64,000 bases of DNA from RGIG4034 sp045576455 (GCA_045576455.1 JAZNGM010000025.1:1-64000); one strand, 5' to 3'; positions 1 to 8,381 are shown, numbered from the stretch's first letter. Made by a program: numbers and translations. The notes: generated from the sequence alone by a model not told the origin.

Positions 1-27
1 CAGAAAGTTGATAGGAGGTAATGAAAT

Positions 28-681
28 ATGAATATAGGGGAAGTAATCAAAGAATATCGTATAAGAAGAAACCTGACACAAGAAGAATTAGCTACAAAGC
101 TTAATTTGACGCCACAGGCAGTTTCACGTTGGGAAACCGGAATTTCTTATCCTGATATTGCGATGTTACCAATGGTGGCGCGTGTTTTGCAAGTCTCCAC
201 AGATGAATTGGTTGGGCTTAGACCGGTGGCTTCGGAAAGAAAAAATAGTATTGAACAACGTGAAGATGACATAGTATTGAATCAAAGTGAAGTGGACTGT
301 ATATTTGACTATATTGTAAAGGAAGAAAGCCGGGGTGGAGAGAAGCTTCTAATCATTGATGATGCGGAGTTTATGCGTACTATTTTAACGGATATACTGA
401 CAACACATAATTATGAAGTACATGTGGCGGAAGATGGTGAAAAAGGACTTGAAATGTTACAAAAGAATACGTTCGATATTTGTATTCTGGATATAGGAAT
501 GCCGGGAATGGATGGATTACAGGTTCTGGAAATCATAAAGGAAAGACATCCGGATGTTAAAGTAGTAATGCTGTCAGCGCGTTCGACTAAAGGTAATGTT
601 ATGAAGGCATTGCAACTTGGTGCGTACGGTTTCGTGGCAAAACCTTTTGCGGAAGGTTCTTTACGGGAACATTTATATTAA
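28..681 (+). CDS. XRE-type HTH / CheY-like receiver fusion regulator
   Basis: A 217-residue cytoplasmic regulator in two parts. Residues about 5-60 are a Cro/C1-type helix-turn-helix with the usual TPQAVSRWETG recognition region. Residues about 106-207 are a response-regulator receiver with acidic pair D111/D112, phospho-acceptor D155 in the ILDIGMPGMDG motif, S183 and K205. The receiver resembles CheY (the IIDDAEFMR stretch is close to CheY at 37863). Receivers normally sit at the N-terminus, so the HTH-first order is unusual. A strong AGGAGG at 13-18 supports the ATG. No kinase is adjacent, so its phosphodonor is unknown. It probably binds DNA under phosphorylation control; the target is not visible. 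A hairpin terminator follows. Confidence 0.85.
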   Translation: MNIGEVIKEYRIRRNLTQEELATKLNLTPQAVSRWETGISYPDIAMLPMVARVLQVSTDELVGLRPVASERKNSIEQREDDIVLNQSEVDCIFDYIVKEESRGGEKLLIIDDAEFMRTILTDILTTHNYEVHVAEDGEKGLEMLQKNTFDICILDIGMPGMDGLQVLEIIKERHPDVKVVMLSARSTKGNVMKALQLGAYGFVAKPFAEGSLREHLY

Positions 682-729
682 TACAAAATTAGCCTAATGG
701 TTAGAATATAGTGATTAATGAGACTAAAG

Positions 730-772
730 AGACATGTGAAAGCAATAAAATGCGTTTTCCATGTCTTTTTTT
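730..772 (+). terminator. Rho-independent terminator after the HTH-receiver gene
   Basis: An AGACATG-type arm starting at 730 pairs with CATGTCT ending near 766, the loop being AT-rich, and a run of T follows. It separates the HTH-receiver gene from the radical SAM gene. Confidence 0.75.
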
Positions 773-793
773 GTATATTTATGTAATTGCGTG

Positions 794-823
794 TTGTTTT
801 TTATATACAACATAATGTATAAT
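794..823 (+). promoter_or_regulatory. Probable sigma-A promoter for the radical SAM gene
   Basis: TTGTTT at 794-799 and TATAAT at 818-823 are separated by 18 bases, 41 bases before the ATG at 864. The -10 is a perfect match and the -35 is partial. It lies just after a terminator, as expected for a new transcription unit. Confidence 0.55.
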
Positions 824-863
824 ATACAAAGGTAATTATGCTATCTTGCGATAGGAGAAAAAG

Positions 864-1835
864 ATGTATTTACAGGAATATGTTAATTGCAGATTATGCC
901 CACGTAATTGTGCCGTAGACAGGAATGAGAAAAGTGGTTTCTGTAAAATGCCTGTGGATATGTATATTGGACGGGCGTCCCTTCATATGTGGGAGGAGCC
1001 ATGTATTTCCGGAACCAGGGGAAGCGGAACAATCTTTTTTGCAGGATGCAATTTAAAATGTGTATACTGCCAGAATATTGATATTTCAGATATCGACTTT
1101 ATGCAACAACGGAAATGTCAGGCAGATGGAAATTATATAAAGATTTCTGAACATGTTACACTTCGCAAAGTGTCAGTTGAAGAACTTTCGGATATTATGC
1201 TTTTGCTGCAGTTAAGAGGTGCCAATAACATCAATCTGGTTACGCCTTCGCATTATGCTGTTTCAATACGGCAAGCGATAATGGGAGCTAAAAATAAAGG
1301 GCTTACGATACCGGTTGTCTATAATACGAGTGGGTATGAAAATACAGAAACCCTTAAAATGCTGGAAGGATTAATAGATATTTATCTTACAGACTTTAAA
1401 TACCTTGATAATAACAGGGCAAAAAGATATTCCATGGCTTTTGATTATGCTGATGTTGCCAAAGCGGCTGTTGATGAGATGGTAAGGCAGGTTGGAATAA
1501 GTTTGTTCGATGAAGAAGGCATGATGAAGCGTGGGGTTATTGTCAGACATCTGATGCTTCCGGGAGGCTTTGAAGATTCCAAGGCGGTAGTGGATTACTT
1601 GTATGAAAAGTATGGCGACTTGGTTTACATAAGTGTGATGAACCAGTATACGCCAATGGAAAACTGTGAAGCGTATCCGGAGATTAATAAGCGGGTGTCC
1701 AAGAGGGTATATGAACATATGCTCCGGTATATTATTAATAAAGGAATCACTAATTGTTACGTACAGGAAGACGGAACGGACAAAATGAGTTTTATTCCGG
1801 AATTTAACGGAAATATTATAGATAAAATTGTGTAA
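864..1835 (+). CDS. Radical SAM protein, PflX/PflA-like family
   Basis: A 323-residue radical SAM protein. The CX3CX2C cluster-binding motif is at C62, C66 and C69 (CNLKCVYC), preceded by an N-terminal cysteine set C9, C12, C16, C27 (CRLCPRNC) typical of the PflX group (COG1313) of activase-like proteins. The family is related to pyruvate formate-lyase activating enzyme, but PflX-type proteins have no settled substrate. No glycyl-radical enzyme is next to it, so its partner cannot be named from context. The start has AGGAG at 853-857. It is followed after about 10 bases by a small membrane protein gene and probably shares its transcript. Confidence 0.85.
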   Translation: MYLQEYVNCRLCPRNCAVDRNEKSGFCKMPVDMYIGRASLHMWEEPCISGTRGSGTIFFAGCNLKCVYCQNIDISDIDFMQQRKCQADGNYIKISEHVTLRKVSVEELSDIMLLLQLRGANNINLVTPSHYAVSIRQAIMGAKNKGLTIPVVYNTSGYENTETLKMLEGLIDIYLTDFKYLDNNRAKRYSMAFDYADVAKAAVDEMVRQVGISLFDEEGMMKRGVIVRHLMLPGGFEDSKAVVDYLYEKYGDLVYISVMNQYTPMENCEAYPEINKRVSKRVYEHMLRYIINKGITNCYVQEDGTDKMSFIPEFNGNIIDKIV

Positions 1836-1845
1836 AGAGGTAAAT

Positions 1846-2163
1846 ATGTATAAACATATGATGACGGGTAGCAGTTATATTTTAACTGTAATCGAGGATG
1901 AATGTGTGCCTTTGGCACCGAAGATACCAAGCAGCCAGTTGCGTTGGTATGTAATGATTGCAGTAGTATGTATTATTACAGTGTTGTTAATGTCGGTATA
2001 CATAATGGAATGTCAAAAGTACAGGTTGAGAATACTACGCTTGTTATCGGACATGAATGAAGAAGAGCGTAAGAAGATAAAGAGGGGATGGAATCTTACA
2101 CGGCTTAAGGCAACGACAAGGCGCTTAGAGGATGAGGCAGTTAACAGGATGTCGAATGTGTAA
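1846..2163 (+). CDS. Small single-pass membrane protein, unknown function
   Basis: A 105-residue protein I do not recognise. A hydrophobic segment at about residues 32-53 (WYVMIAVVCIITVLLMSVYI) predicts one membrane helix. The C-terminal half is strongly basic and charged (EERKKIKRGW, ATTRRLEDE) and should be cytoplasmic. The ATG at 1846 is chosen because AAAGAGG lies 5-6 bases upstream; an in-frame TTG at 1828 would overlap the previous gene and lacks a ribosome site. It sits between the radical SAM and DegV genes with short gaps, so co-transcription is likely. Confidence 0.6.
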   Translation: MYKHMMTGSSYILTVIEDECVPLAPKIPSSQLRWYVMIAVVCIITVLLMSVYIMECQKYRLRILRLLSDMNEEERKKIKRGWNLTRLKATTRRLEDEAVNRMSNV

Positions 2164-2179
2164 TATTTAGGAGGTAGAG

Positions 2180-3031
2180 ATGGATACGGTAAAAATTATA
2201 GCGGATAGTACTTGTGATTTATCGGATGAGTTGCTTGAAAGATATGATATAAGTATCATACCACTTAATATTGTACTTGATATGGTTAGCTATTGTGACA
2301 AAGAAGAAATAACAGTAGAAGAATTGTTTAAATGGGCTGAAGAGAACCGGAAAATACCGAAGACGGCAGCACCATCGATAGAAAAAGCGATTTCTGTTAT
2401 TAAACCATATGTGGATGCAGGAAGGGATATTATTTTTATAGGTATCTCGGAAGATATGTCCATGACTTGTAATGTAATAAGATTAATCAGGGAAGAACTT
2501 GACTACTCCAGAATATTTGTAATCAATTCCATGAGTCTTTCGACGGGTATCGGTTTACAGATATTGCGTGCGGCCAGACTTGCACAGGAGGGAAAAACTG
2601 CAGACGAGATTATTGCGGAAATAGAAAGCACGAGAAGTAAAGTGCGTGCCAGTTTTGTTGTAGATACGATGGAATATCTTGCTATGGGAGGCCGTTGTTC
2701 TTCGGTAGCAGCACTTTTGGCATCAACACTTAAGATTAAGCCGATGATTGAAGTTGCCCATGGTAAAATGGGTGTTGCCAAGAAATATAGAGGAAACATC
2801 GATAAGGTTATTATTAAGTATGTTCAGGATCTTAGCGAGAAGCTTAAAAATGCAGAACCTGAGATAGTGTTTATTACGCATTCCCCGTGTAATGCTGATA
2901 TAGTGGAAAAGGTAAGGGAATATCTGCAAAATATGAACTATTTTACTGAGATTGCGGAAACTAATGCCGGCGGAACTATCAGCTGTCATTGCGGACCGGG
3001 TACGTTGGGTGTACTCTTTTACGAAAAGTAA
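2180..3031 (+). CDS. DegV family fatty-acid-binding protein (FakB-like)
   Basis: A 283-residue DegV-family protein, the usual length. It shows the N-terminal IADSTCDLSDEL signature, the GISEDMSMTCN loop (in place of the more common SS-LSGTY loop) and the YLAMGGRCS motif near residue 165. DegV proteins bind a single fatty acid; in Firmicutes many act as FakB, presenting fatty acid to the FakA kinase for phosphorylation and phospholipid synthesis. FakA is not in this window. A consensus AGGAGGT precedes the ATG. The altered ligand loop makes the exact ligand uncertain. Confidence 0.88.
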   Translation: MDTVKIIADSTCDLSDELLERYDISIIPLNIVLDMVSYCDKEEITVEELFKWAEENRKIPKTAAPSIEKAISVIKPYVDAGRDIIFIGISEDMSMTCNVIRLIREELDYSRIFVINSMSLSTGIGLQILRAARLAQEGKTADEIIAEIESTRSKVRASFVVDTMEYLAMGGRCSSVAALLASTLKIKPMIEVAHGKMGVAKKYRGNIDKVIIKYVQDLSEKLKNAEPEIVFITHSPCNADIVEKVREYLQNMNYFTEIAETNAGGTISCHCGPGTLGVLFYEK

Positions 3032-3052
3032 ACAGGAGACTCGATATCAGTA

Positions 3053-3685
3053 ATGGGAAGAAAAACAGAAGATAGGGTAATCGAATATGATAACAGAACA
3101 ATTCCGTATACTTTGGTAAGAAGTGACAGAAGTTCTTATTCAATACAGGTGTCGGCAGAACATGGTGTGGTAGTGCGGGCACCTCTTCGTATTTCAGAGC
3201 TGTTTTTGCAAAAACTATTCCGGGAAAAAGAAAAATGGATTATCTTAAAATATGATGAAGCCGTAAAGATTAGAGAAAGTAAACTTAGTTCACCTTATAC
3301 ACAGAAAGAGAAAGAAGAACTAAAAAAATTATATGTTAAGGCAGCAAAAGAATATTTTCCTAAACGTGTACAATATTATGTAAACGAAATGTACTGGGAA
3401 GAAGAAAAAATATATGAAGAAACGAATCTTCCTTATGTTAACATAACTATAAGAGAACAGAAGACCCGATGGGGAAGTTGTTCCTCAACAGGTACGTTGT
3501 CTTTTAATTGGAGACTCATGTTGGCGCCGCCAAGGGTGCTGGATTATGTTGTTGTTCATGAGTTGTGTCATTTTAAGTATATGAATCATTCCAAAGATTT
3601 TTGGGCACTTGTGGAAAGTATATTGCCGGATTACCGGGAATACAGAAGCTGGCTTAAGGAACATGGAAGTGATTTGCATTTTTAG
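3053..3685 (+). CDS. YgjP/UTP pyrophosphatase-type M48-like zinc metallopeptidase domain protein
   Basis: A 210-residue protein of the YgjP (DUF45, WLM-related) family. The zinc site is H169-E170-x-x-H173 in VVHELCH with a further H179 in MNHS, preceded by the family motif TRWGSCSSTGTLSFNWRL at residues 138-155. Members are predicted metal-dependent hydrolases; E. coli YgjP has been linked to UTP hydrolysis, but the physiological role is unsettled. No signal peptide is visible, so it is cytoplasmic. The nearest Shine-Dalgarno (AGGAG, 3034-3038) is 14 bases from the ATG, a long spacing, so the start is a little uncertain. It lies 21 bases after the DegV gene. Confidence 0.85.
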   Translation: MGRKTEDRVIEYDNRTIPYTLVRSDRSSYSIQVSAEHGVVVRAPLRISELFLQKLFREKEKWIILKYDEAVKIRESKLSSPYTQKEKEELKKLYVKAAKEYFPKRVQYYVNEMYWEEEKIYEETNLPYVNITIREQKTRWGSCSSTGTLSFNWRLMLAPPRVLDYVVVHELCHFKYMNHSKDFWALVESILPDYREYRSWLKEHGSDLHF

Positions 3686-3708
3686 TGTTGTAAGAGAGGA
3701 GAAAAGCA

Positions 3709-4689
3709 ATGATTTTTAAGTGTAAGAATTGCGACGGTAATGTTTTATACAGTCCTGAAAAGGGAACCATGCATTGTCCGTTTTGCGATGGTCTGGATTG
3801 TGAAGAGGCTAGGCCGGTTCCGGATATGGTAATGTGCCCGAATTGTAGCGGCGAAATACAGGTAATGGACATTACCAGTGCGTCAAAATGCGCGTATTGC
3901 GGAAGCTACATGATTTTTGATGAGAGAGTAAACGGAGAATATAAACCACATCTTATTCTTCCTTTTAAATTGGGTAAGGAAAAGGTGAAAGGGTTAATTA
4001 AAAAAGAATTTAAGAAAAAAATATTCGCTCCAAGTGATTTTTTATCAGAAGCAAGATTATCAACCATGGAGGGTGTTTATATTCCGTTTTGGATGTATGA
4101 TTTTACTACCAATATGGACTTCAAGGGTCAGGGAACCAAGGTGCGTACATGGAGGAGAGGAAATAAAGAGTATACAGAAACCTCCTATTATAATGTAGTA
4201 CGTAACATTGATACTACGTTTGACAGAATACCGGTAGATGCTTCTGTTGGTATGAATGATGAGATTATGGATTTAATGGAGCCATATGATTATAAGAAGC
4301 TTGAAGATTTTCAGGAAAAATACATGTCCGGATTTTTTGCGGAAAAATATGGTCTTAAGGCAGAAGAACTTGAACCAAGAGCAAAACAAAAAGCAGTAAA
4401 TGATTCGGAGGCATTATTTAAGGGAACGGTGGCAGGATATACAACCATGGTTCCGATATCCAAGAATTTGACCGTTACCAAAGGAGAAACAGAGTATGCG
4501 CTGCTTCCGGTATGGATTTATTCCTATAAATACAAGCAGGAAGTATATCCCTTCCATGTGAATGGACAAACGGGTAAGATCATTGGTAAGGTGCCAATTT
4601 CCATGAAAAAGGTGTGGGGTTATACCGGCACGGTGTTCATGATTATTAATGCAATCGGATTCCTTATCCGTGGAATATTGGGGGTGTAG
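3709..4689 (+). CDS. Multi-zinc-ribbon membrane-anchored protein
   Basis: A 326-residue protein with four CxxC pairs at the N-terminus (C5/C8, C23/C26, C43/C46, C61/C64), giving two zinc-ribbon folds of the TFIIB/PriA-like annotation type. A long soluble region follows (residues 75-295) and a C-terminal hydrophobic segment at about 303-325 (GYTGTVFMIINAIGFLIRG) predicts a tail anchor. There is no helicase motif despite the common PriA-like label. It is immediately followed (3 bases) by the TPM-domain gene; the pair looks like one membrane-associated module. Function unknown. Confidence 0.75.
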   Translation: MIFKCKNCDGNVLYSPEKGTMHCPFCDGLDCEEARPVPDMVMCPNCSGEIQVMDITSASKCAYCGSYMIFDERVNGEYKPHLILPFKLGKEKVKGLIKKEFKKKIFAPSDFLSEARLSTMEGVYIPFWMYDFTTNMDFKGQGTKVRTWRRGNKEYTETSYYNVVRNIDTTFDRIPVDASVGMNDEIMDLMEPYDYKKLEDFQEKYMSGFFAEKYGLKAEELEPRAKQKAVNDSEALFKGTVAGYTTMVPISKNLTVTKGETEYALLPVWIYSYKYKQEVYPFHVNGQTGKIIGKVPISMKKVWGYTGTVFMIINAIGFLIRGILGV

Positions 4690-4692
4690 TGT

Positions 4693-5520
4693 ATGAAAAC
4701 CTATTTTAAGTATTTCAGAGTCCCATTTATTATTATCGGCATCCTGGCTGCGGTTTATGTTTCTTTGTTAGTAATCAAAAATGTCAATAAGCCGGATGGA
4801 TACAGAACCAATTATGCTACGGTTGGAACGCAGAGAGTATTTGATTATGCTGATGTCCTCACACAGGAAGAGGAATTAAAACTTCAGGCTCTGATTGAAA
4901 AGAGACAGGAAGAAATTAAGTGTGATATTGTTATTTTAACGATTAATGAAGAATATGACAGATATCCGGATAGCTTTAATGATAGTTATGCAAGAGAGTT
5001 TTACATAGAAGCAGCTTTTGGATATGATAAGCCGGTCGGAGATGGCGTAATATATCTTGATAACTATAATAGAAGTTATGACGGCTGGGCGTATTCATGG
5101 ATGCTTACCAAGGGTAAGTGTACCGACGAGTATACAGATTCCCAGCGTGAACATGCTATAGAGGTAGCCTGCGATGGTGTAAATTCCGACCCATATAAAG
5201 CATACAGCAATTTTGTAAATTGCGTAGCAAAAGATATGTCTGTGATGATAGGTATTGAAATACCTGCAATAATCATTATTATTGCGGCACTGATTGTTGC
5301 ATTAATATTCTTCTTTGCAAAAAAGGCAAACCCGAAAGGTAAGAAAACTACTATTGCAAGTACATATGTGGAAGGCGGAAAACCGGTAATCAATGTACAG
5401 CAGGATATGCTGTATGATAAGAAACTCACTTCAAGAACCATTCAGACGTCAAGCAGTGGCGGCGGAAGAAGCGGTGGCGGCGGTGGCGGCGGCTTTAAAG
5501 GCGGCGGCGGAAGACACTAG
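4693..5520 (+). CDS. TPM domain protein with glycine-rich tail (YgcG-like)
   Basis: A 275-residue protein with an N-terminal membrane anchor (about residues 10-28), an extracytoplasmic TPM domain (about 45-175, starting RVFDYADVLTQEEE and containing KCDIVILTINE), a second membrane helix (about 193-213) and a C-terminal tail that is almost pure glycine/serine from about residue 252. TPM domains (TLP18.3/Psb32/MOLO-1) occur in membrane-linked proteins, some with phosphatase activity. The glycine-rich tail is typical of YgcG-like members. It is coupled to the zinc-ribbon gene 3 bases upstream. Confidence 0.8.
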   Translation: MKTYFKYFRVPFIIIGILAAVYVSLLVIKNVNKPDGYRTNYATVGTQRVFDYADVLTQEEELKLQALIEKRQEEIKCDIVILTINEEYDRYPDSFNDSYAREFYIEAAFGYDKPVGDGVIYLDNYNRSYDGWAYSWMLTKGKCTDEYTDSQREHAIEVACDGVNSDPYKAYSNFVNCVAKDMSVMIGIEIPAIIIIIAALIVALIFFFAKKANPKGKKTTIASTYVEGGKPVINVQQDMLYDKKLTSRTIQTSSSGGGRSGGGGGGGFKGGGGRH

Positions 5521-5547
5521 GCCGGACTAAGAATAAATAAAGATAAA

Positions 5548-5594
5548 TAAAGGCAGATGAGGTTTTGCCGGATGCATATACCTATCTGCCTTTA
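5548..5594. terminator. Stem-loop between the TPM gene and rpsT
   Basis: TAAAGGCAGAT at 5548-5558 pairs perfectly with ATCTGCCTTTA at 5584-5594, with a 25-base loop. The following T-run is weak on either strand. With the hairpin at 5621-5653 it forms the boundary between the converging TPM and rpsT transcripts. Confidence 0.5.
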
Positions 5595-5610
5595 CCTATG
5601 TCTCATGATA

Positions 5611-5653
5611 AAGAAAAATAAAAACATCCCACATGACGGTATGGGATGTTTTA
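5611..5653 (-). terminator. Rho-independent terminator of rpsT
   Basis: AAACATCCCA and TGGGATGTTT form a 10-bp stem (5622-5653) with a short loop. Read on the minus strand it is followed by a T-rich run (the A-rich stretch at 5611-5620 on the plus strand), 28 bases beyond the rpsT stop. Confidence 0.7.
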
Positions 5654-5680
5654 TATTATGTTTATAATTATTAACAGTTA

Positions 5681-5944
5681 TTATGCTAATGTATTAACAG
5701 CTTTAGCGAGGCGTGATACCTTTCTAGCAGCATTGTTGCTGTGGTAAACACCCTTAGAAGCAGCTTTGTTAATAATAACAGTAGCATCGTTTAATGCTGT
5801 AGCAGCAGCAGCCTTATCCTTAGCATCGATAGCAGCATATACTTTCTTGATCGCTGTCTTAACGCTTGAACGGATAGCTTTATTTCTGTCAGCTTTAGTT
5901 CTGTTAACGAGAATTCTCTTCTTAGCGGATTTAATATTTGCCAA
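5681..5944 (-). CDS. rpsT: 30S ribosomal protein S20
   Basis: An 87-residue basic protein beginning MANIKSAKKRI, the classical S20 N-terminus, with the full family length. It binds 16S rRNA early in 30S assembly. The start is TTG (complement of 5942-5944) with an excellent AGGAGGT at 5951-5957; no in-frame ATG is near. E. coli rpsT also starts with UUG and is autoregulated by S20, so a weak start may serve the same end here. It is divergent from gpr, and has its own promoter and terminator. High alanine/lysine codon bias fits a highly expressed gene. Confidence 0.97.
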   Translation of the reverse strand: MANIKSAKKRILVNRTKADRNKAIRSSVKTAIKKVYAAIDAKDKAAAATALNDATVIINKAASKGVYHSNNAARKVSRLAKAVNTLA

Positions 5945-5986
5945 AATGACACCTCCTATACACTAATCTACTTTTTAAAATAGAAT

Positions 5987-6017
5987 ATGTCAGTTCCGGA
6001 CACGGACGTACCGACAT
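5987..6017 (-). promoter_or_regulatory. Stem-loop in the rpsT 5' untranslated region
   Basis: ATGTC at 5987-5991 pairs with GACAT at 6013-6017, extended by several imperfect pairs, in the untranslated leader between the rpsT promoter and its TTG start. It may be only incidental structure, but S20 autoregulation would need such a leader. Not assignable to a known leader family by eye. Confidence 0.35.
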
Positions 6018-6032
6018 AAACACACGTCTATT

Positions 6033-6061
6033 ATATTAATTCACGTATCCTTAGTTGTCAA
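6033..6061 (-). promoter_or_regulatory. Sigma-A promoter of rpsT
   Basis: On the minus strand TTGACA (complement of 6056-6061) and TAATAT (complement of 6033-6038) are 17 bases apart. The perfect -35 and ideal spacing fit a strong ribosomal-protein promoter. The leader would be about 80 bases. Confidence 0.75.
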
Positions 6062-6121
6062 TACATAAATTTCGCTATTTTGCCAAAAATAATAGAAAAA
6101 TTAGTAAAGGATTTGAGATAG

Positions 6122-7003
6122 ATGCAGATAAGAACGGATCTGGCGGTGGAGGCCAGGGAATATGTCAGAGAAGGTGCTGAACAAATCCATGGCGTAAGTG
6201 TTCAGGAGTATTATGTACCGGAAACGGAAATACACATTACAAAAGTAGTAATAGAGACCAAGAACGGAGCTAAAATAATAGGAAAGCCAATGGGAACTTA
6301 TATTACGTTGGATGCTCCCGATATGATGGATCCGGATGATAATTATCATGCAGAGGTATCTCATGAGATAGCAAAACACATTAAAGCCATGCTCCCTATG
6401 AAGAAAAAGGAGCAATCTTTTTTGGTGGTAGGACTAGGAAACCGCGATGTGACTGCGGATTCGCTTGGCCCAAGAAGTGTGGATAATCTTATGATAACAC
6501 GTCATATTGTTGAAAAATTTGGTGCGGCAGCGTATGCGCGTGACAAAGTTAATAAAGTGAGTGCTATTATTCCCGGAGTTATGGCAAGAACCGGTATGGA
6601 AACGGCTGAAATTGTAAAAGGGGTTGTGGAACAGACCTCGCCTGATGCTATTCTTGCAATTGATGCTTTGGCTGCCAGAAGTACAAAACGTTTGAACCGT
6701 ACCATCCAAATTTCGAATGCCGGTATTCATCCGGGTTCAGGGGTAGGTAATCATAGGAATGCTTTGGATGAAACTACGCTTGGTATACCTGTCATTGCCA
6801 TAGGGATTCCAACGGTTGTAGATGCGGGGACTATAGTAAAAGATGCGTTGGATAAAAATGGCACCGGCAAGATAATTAAAGAAGCTTTTCCGATAGCCGA
6901 TTTAAATAACTTTTATGTAACAGGAAAAGATATTGATGAAATAGTTAAACGCCTGAGTTTTACGGTTTCGGAAGCACTGAATGAAGCATTTGAAATAATT
7001 TGA
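6122..7003 (+). CDS. gpr: GPR germination protease
   Basis: A 293-residue spore protease that degrades small acid-soluble proteins on germination. Family motifs are clear: IRTDLAVEA at the N-terminus, FLVVGLGNRDVTADSLGP, DALAARS and NAGIHPGSGVGNHR. The Bacillus enzyme is a zymogen with an N-terminal propeptide ahead of IRTDLAVE; here only Met-Gln precede that motif and an in-frame TAG lies directly before the ATG (6119-6121), so the propeptide is almost absent. The protein is also shorter than the roughly 370-residue Bacillus enzyme. AAAGGA lies upstream. It is followed by spoIIP, as in B. subtilis. Confidence 0.95.
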   Translation: MQIRTDLAVEAREYVREGAEQIHGVSVQEYYVPETEIHITKVVIETKNGAKIIGKPMGTYITLDAPDMMDPDDNYHAEVSHEIAKHIKAMLPMKKKEQSFLVVGLGNRDVTADSLGPRSVDNLMITRHIVEKFGAAAYARDKVNKVSAIIPGVMARTGMETAEIVKGVVEQTSPDAILAIDALAARSTKRLNRTIQISNAGIHPGSGVGNHRNALDETTLGIPVIAIGIPTVVDAGTIVKDALDKNGTGKIIKEAFPIADLNNFYVTGKDIDEIVKRLSFTVSEALNEAFEII

Positions 7004-7031
7004 ATATTGTACAATCCTTAAATCATATAAT
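7002..7031 (+). promoter_or_regulatory. Sigma-E-like promoter for spoIIP
   Basis: GAATATT at 7002-7008 and CATATAAT at 7024-7031, spaced 15 bases, match the sigma-E consensus (ATATT and CATACA-T) closely. B. subtilis spoIIP is made in the mother cell under sigma-E, so the site fits. The -35 overlaps the last codon of gpr. Confidence 0.5.
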
Positions 7032-7063
7032 GTGAAGAGATAGTGCAAATATGGGGACCGTAT

Positions 7064-8359
7064 ATGAAAAAGGATTTTATAGTAAATAAAATTAATAGTT
7101 TGCTGAAAACGGCAGTGGTTGTATTGACACTAGTGCTTTTGCTTAGTGTTGAGCAGGTTTCGGGCTCCATGTTTTTATATATGAAAGCAGGAAATAACAG
7201 TGGCGGCAAAAGAGTAATGGCTCTTTTGAATGTATTTCCGTTATATCAATATACCTTTGATGATCTGCCGAAAACCTCTGTAGAGAAAAGTAATATGTTG
7301 AATATTATCAGTAAGGCCCAGATTAGTATGTTACAAACAGAAAATATTACGGTATCACAGGCTATCCCTGTGTATCAGGATTATTTTGAAGAACAGACGT
7401 CCTTAATGGCTGAAACAGAAGGGACAGCAACGGGGATGGAGAAACCGTTGACAGAAGATGCGATGATAGATGAACCGCTGATGGGTGGGACACTCACGGA
7501 TGAGCCTGCGGAAAATAAGCAGGTGGAAGAGATACCGGATGCGGATGAAACGGTTCCGGTTTTTTCTCCTAACATTATCCGTGCAGATGCTAAAGCGGTT
7601 GAATATGATTTAACACAATTTGGGGATTTTAATGTTTTTCTGAAAGAGTTTTATGCGGTTGATAGTTCGACTTCCGTAACGCAGAACAAGCTTAATATTG
7701 ATGAACTTGCGAGTATGGATTTACATGTAAAACCGGGGGGAGAAAATCCGCAGATACTCATTTATCATACCCATTCCCAGGAAGGATTTGCTGATTCCGT
7801 ACCGGGTGATATGTCAACTACCGTTGTGGGGGCAGGGGAAAAATTGAGTGAGCTCCTTAAGGAATATGGTTATAATGTACTGCATCATACGGGACAGTAT
7901 GATGTAAAACGGCGTGACGATGCTTATTATTATGCGGCACCGGCTTTGGAAGAAATTTTAAAAACTTATCCATCCATAGAAGTGATTATTGATTTGCATC
8001 GGGATGAAGTAAAAGAAGGTACGAAGCTTGTTACGGAAATTGACGGAAAGCCGTGTGCCAAGTTTATGTTTTTTAACGGCTTGTCCTATAATAATACGTT
8101 GGGGGAGATATCGTATCTGCCTAATGAAAATTTAAAAGAAAATCTGGCTTTTTCTTTTCAGGCGCAAGTTAACGCCAATGAGTATTATCCGGGTCTTACC
8201 AGGAGGATATATTTAAGAGGATACCGTTACAATATGCAATATCGCGGAAAAAGCATGTTGGTAGAACTCGGGGCACAGACCAATACGGTAGAAGAGGCAA
8301 TGAATGCGGTGGAACCTCTTGCGCATGTAATAGCTGTGACTCTTTTGGGAGAAGACTAG
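7064..8359 (+). CDS. spoIIP: Stage II sporulation protein P
   Basis: A 431-residue membrane-anchored peptidoglycan hydrolase of the DMP engulfment complex. A signal-anchor helix lies at about residues 16-35, a linker rich in acidic residues and proline follows, and the catalytic domain starts near 225 with the zinc-site motif IYHTHSQEGF (H235, H237, E240) and later IDLHRDEV. In B. subtilis SpoIIP is both amidase and endopeptidase and is recruited by SpoIIM and SpoIID. I chose ATG 7064, preceded by GGGGA; an in-frame GTG at 7043 would add seven residues. The acidic linker (about 115-165) is longer than usual. Confidence 0.93.
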   Translation: MKKDFIVNKINSLLKTAVVVLTLVLLLSVEQVSGSMFLYMKAGNNSGGKRVMALLNVFPLYQYTFDDLPKTSVEKSNMLNIISKAQISMLQTENITVSQAIPVYQDYFEEQTSLMAETEGTATGMEKPLTEDAMIDEPLMGGTLTDEPAENKQVEEIPDADETVPVFSPNIIRADAKAVEYDLTQFGDFNVFLKEFYAVDSSTSVTQNKLNIDELASMDLHVKPGGENPQILIYHTHSQEGFADSVPGDMSTTVVGAGEKLSELLKEYGYNVLHHTGQYDVKRRDDAYYYAAPALEEILKTYPSIEVIIDLHRDEVKEGTKLVTEIDGKPCAKFMFFNGLSYNNTLGEISYLPNENLKENLAFSFQAQVNANEYYPGLTRRIYLRGYRYNMQYRGKSMLVELGAQTNTVEEAMNAVEPLAHVIAVTLLGED

Positions 8360-8381
8360 GGAATACCTTATGTCAAAACAC

